A stretch of DNA of 64,000 nt from Setophaga petechia (lineage: Eukaryota; Chordata; Aves; Passeriformes; Parulidae), in the NCBI GenBank assembly GCA_024362935.1, contig JANCRA010000019.1, forward strand, positions 7,188,501 to 7,252,500. Direction: 5' to 3'. Position numbers and translations under genes: made by a program. The notes beneath the pieces were generated by a model, which made no database searches, was not told where the DNA came from, and worked only from the letters and a program-made list of their open reading frames with translations. Each line of letters begins with the position of its first letter. The first letter of the stretch is position 1. This document shows positions 62,490 to 64,000 of the stretch, piece after piece.

Positions 62490-64000
62490 GCTCAGAATGC
62501 AAAACTTCAAATCACAGCTTCAGGCAAGGCATCCTACAGTGTAACTCCTCAAAACATGCTGAGGACACAGTAACTGGAAATACACATTAGTCCAGATTCA
62601 GTGGGCAGTCAAGAATGAAATATTTTTGCAATTATCATTGTGTCTTGGCACTCAAATATTTTAGAATACCAATGTGATCAACATTCTGTGAAGAAAAACC
62701 AAGAGCATAGCACATGGCATGCTTTGCTTGTGCAGTGTTCATTTTATTACAGAGGCCTAAAATTTGTTGATTTTAGTGCTCCTGTGACACTTATGTAGCT
62801 ATTACAAACCAATTCAATAACAGCTTTTTTAACACCAGTCTGTGTAACTTATGAATACATGAATATATGTACCATGCTATCATCTCGAATTTAAATTCAC
62901 ACTTAAAAATAACACCAAAATAAGCAAGTACATGAAGCAAGTAAGAATAATTCTGAAGTCAGAAAACTAAGATGAATATGAAATCATCACAGGCTGAGCA
63001 CAGGAGATTGGCCTAGTGATAGAGTTGCCCATTTTTGTGATCAAACTTTTCATTACACTTTGCAAAGAAGCTGCTTAAGAAATCTGCACCTGAGACTATT
63101 CTTTGTTGTTCTGTGCACAACATAGTATTTCTGCACGCAATATAATCAAGTGCAGGAAGATACTTCATATTAGAAGTACTAAAATTCATGGGGTTTTTTC
63201 CTCTGGTCATCATTATTAAAGAGAAAGATGCATTGCACATTCACATCCACAGAGGAAGGTGACAAAAAAATTTACGTTTAATTCGGAAATGGTAAAGGAA
63301 GACTCTAAATAAAGGAGCAATTCTAAAAGCAAAACACATACACATACAATTTGAAAATTCTTTATTAAGAAAAATTGCAAAAAAGGCACTTTACCTATGG
63401 ACAGTCCTTTTCTTCGTTTTCTAGGTAGCACTGTGACTGAAAGCCTCAGGCAAGATTGTATTTCCATTTTCAGCTCAAAAATTCAAGAATTCCCAGAGAC
63501 TTCTGCAGCATCTTCTGAAGCTTACAAAGAAACGAACAGACTGCCTTGGATTGTTAAATTGTCTTGTATTTGGTGACAAGCAAACATATCACAGGTGCAG
63601 AGGCTTTGGCCAGCTCAAAAAAATACTTTTTGCAGAAAAATACCTAATGTACAACACCCTTGGAAGGAGATATAATAAATAGATTATACCAGACCACCTC
63701 TCTCCTTTTATATAAAAGAATCTGTTACCAGATAACATCTTTTCATATTTAATTCCTAATAAAAAACAACCATAAAGATCGGGAAATGTTTTTATTCTTA
63801 AATAGCAAAGCTATTTTAAAACAAGTTGTAATCACTCATTATGTATTGCTGAACAGTTTAAATGGCAGTGATTGAAAAAGCATTTCCACAGTTGTTCTTT
63901 CAAAAATGAAAGCCTATTTTCTGACCTGCTGTCATTTAAAATAAGTATGAAAATACATATGTCACTATAAACCTGCACTAATATTAATTTGGAAATTCCA
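62490..64000. other. Right-hand flank
   Basis: AT-rich sequence upstream of the relic exon. I looked for an exon 2 remnant (the LEEWT and RIWHG coding strings on the minus strand) and saw none. No gene or recognised repeat. Confidence 0.35.

Overview
This is vertebrate, almost certainly avian, nuclear DNA. The background is AT-rich and intron-dense, with split genes, GT-AG introns and two CpG islands. Most of the interspersed repeats are chicken-repeat-1 (CR1) LINEs, plus LTR elements of types common in birds. The LTR types suggest a songbird, but that is from memory and could not be tested by search.

The core is a head-to-tail tandem pair of protein-coding genes on the minus strand. Both are related to TMEM68, an ER membrane glycerolipid acyltransferase of the PlsC/LPLAT superfamily. 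Copy 1 occupies 1594 to about 20200 and copy 2 occupies 24542 to about 42700. I rebuilt both gene models by hand from splice sites. Each has a non-coding first exon in its own CpG island and six coding exons of identical lengths (328, 165, 194, 61, 140 and 105 coding bases) with identical intron phases. Each encodes 330 residues without a stop or frameshift. The protein has an N-terminal hydrophobic hairpin, the catalytic His130-x5-Asp136 block, the ADHFVF block, the PGG-x-RE block and the GGxPVK block. The two proteins are well diverged: by hand count about 41% identical in exon 2 and 67% in exon 3. Both look intact, so the duplication is old and both copies have been kept.

A third, dead copy is visible at 62327-62480 on the minus strand. 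It is a single relic of the same exon 3, with an in-frame stop, a net 11-base loss and a lost acceptor but a preserved donor. The array therefore once held at least three genes spaced roughly 22-27 kb apart.

Layout: 1-1.6 kb, 3' flank of copy 1; 1.6-20.3 kb, copy 1; 20.3-24.5 kb, intergenic spacer with three CR1 pieces; 24.5-42.8 kb, copy 2, with a roughly 1 kb LTR and a partial LTR in its introns; 43-64 kb, intergenic DNA with CR1 and LTR copies, simple repeats, an old LINE tail and the relic exon. No tRNA, rRNA, CRISPR array or other convincing gene was seen.
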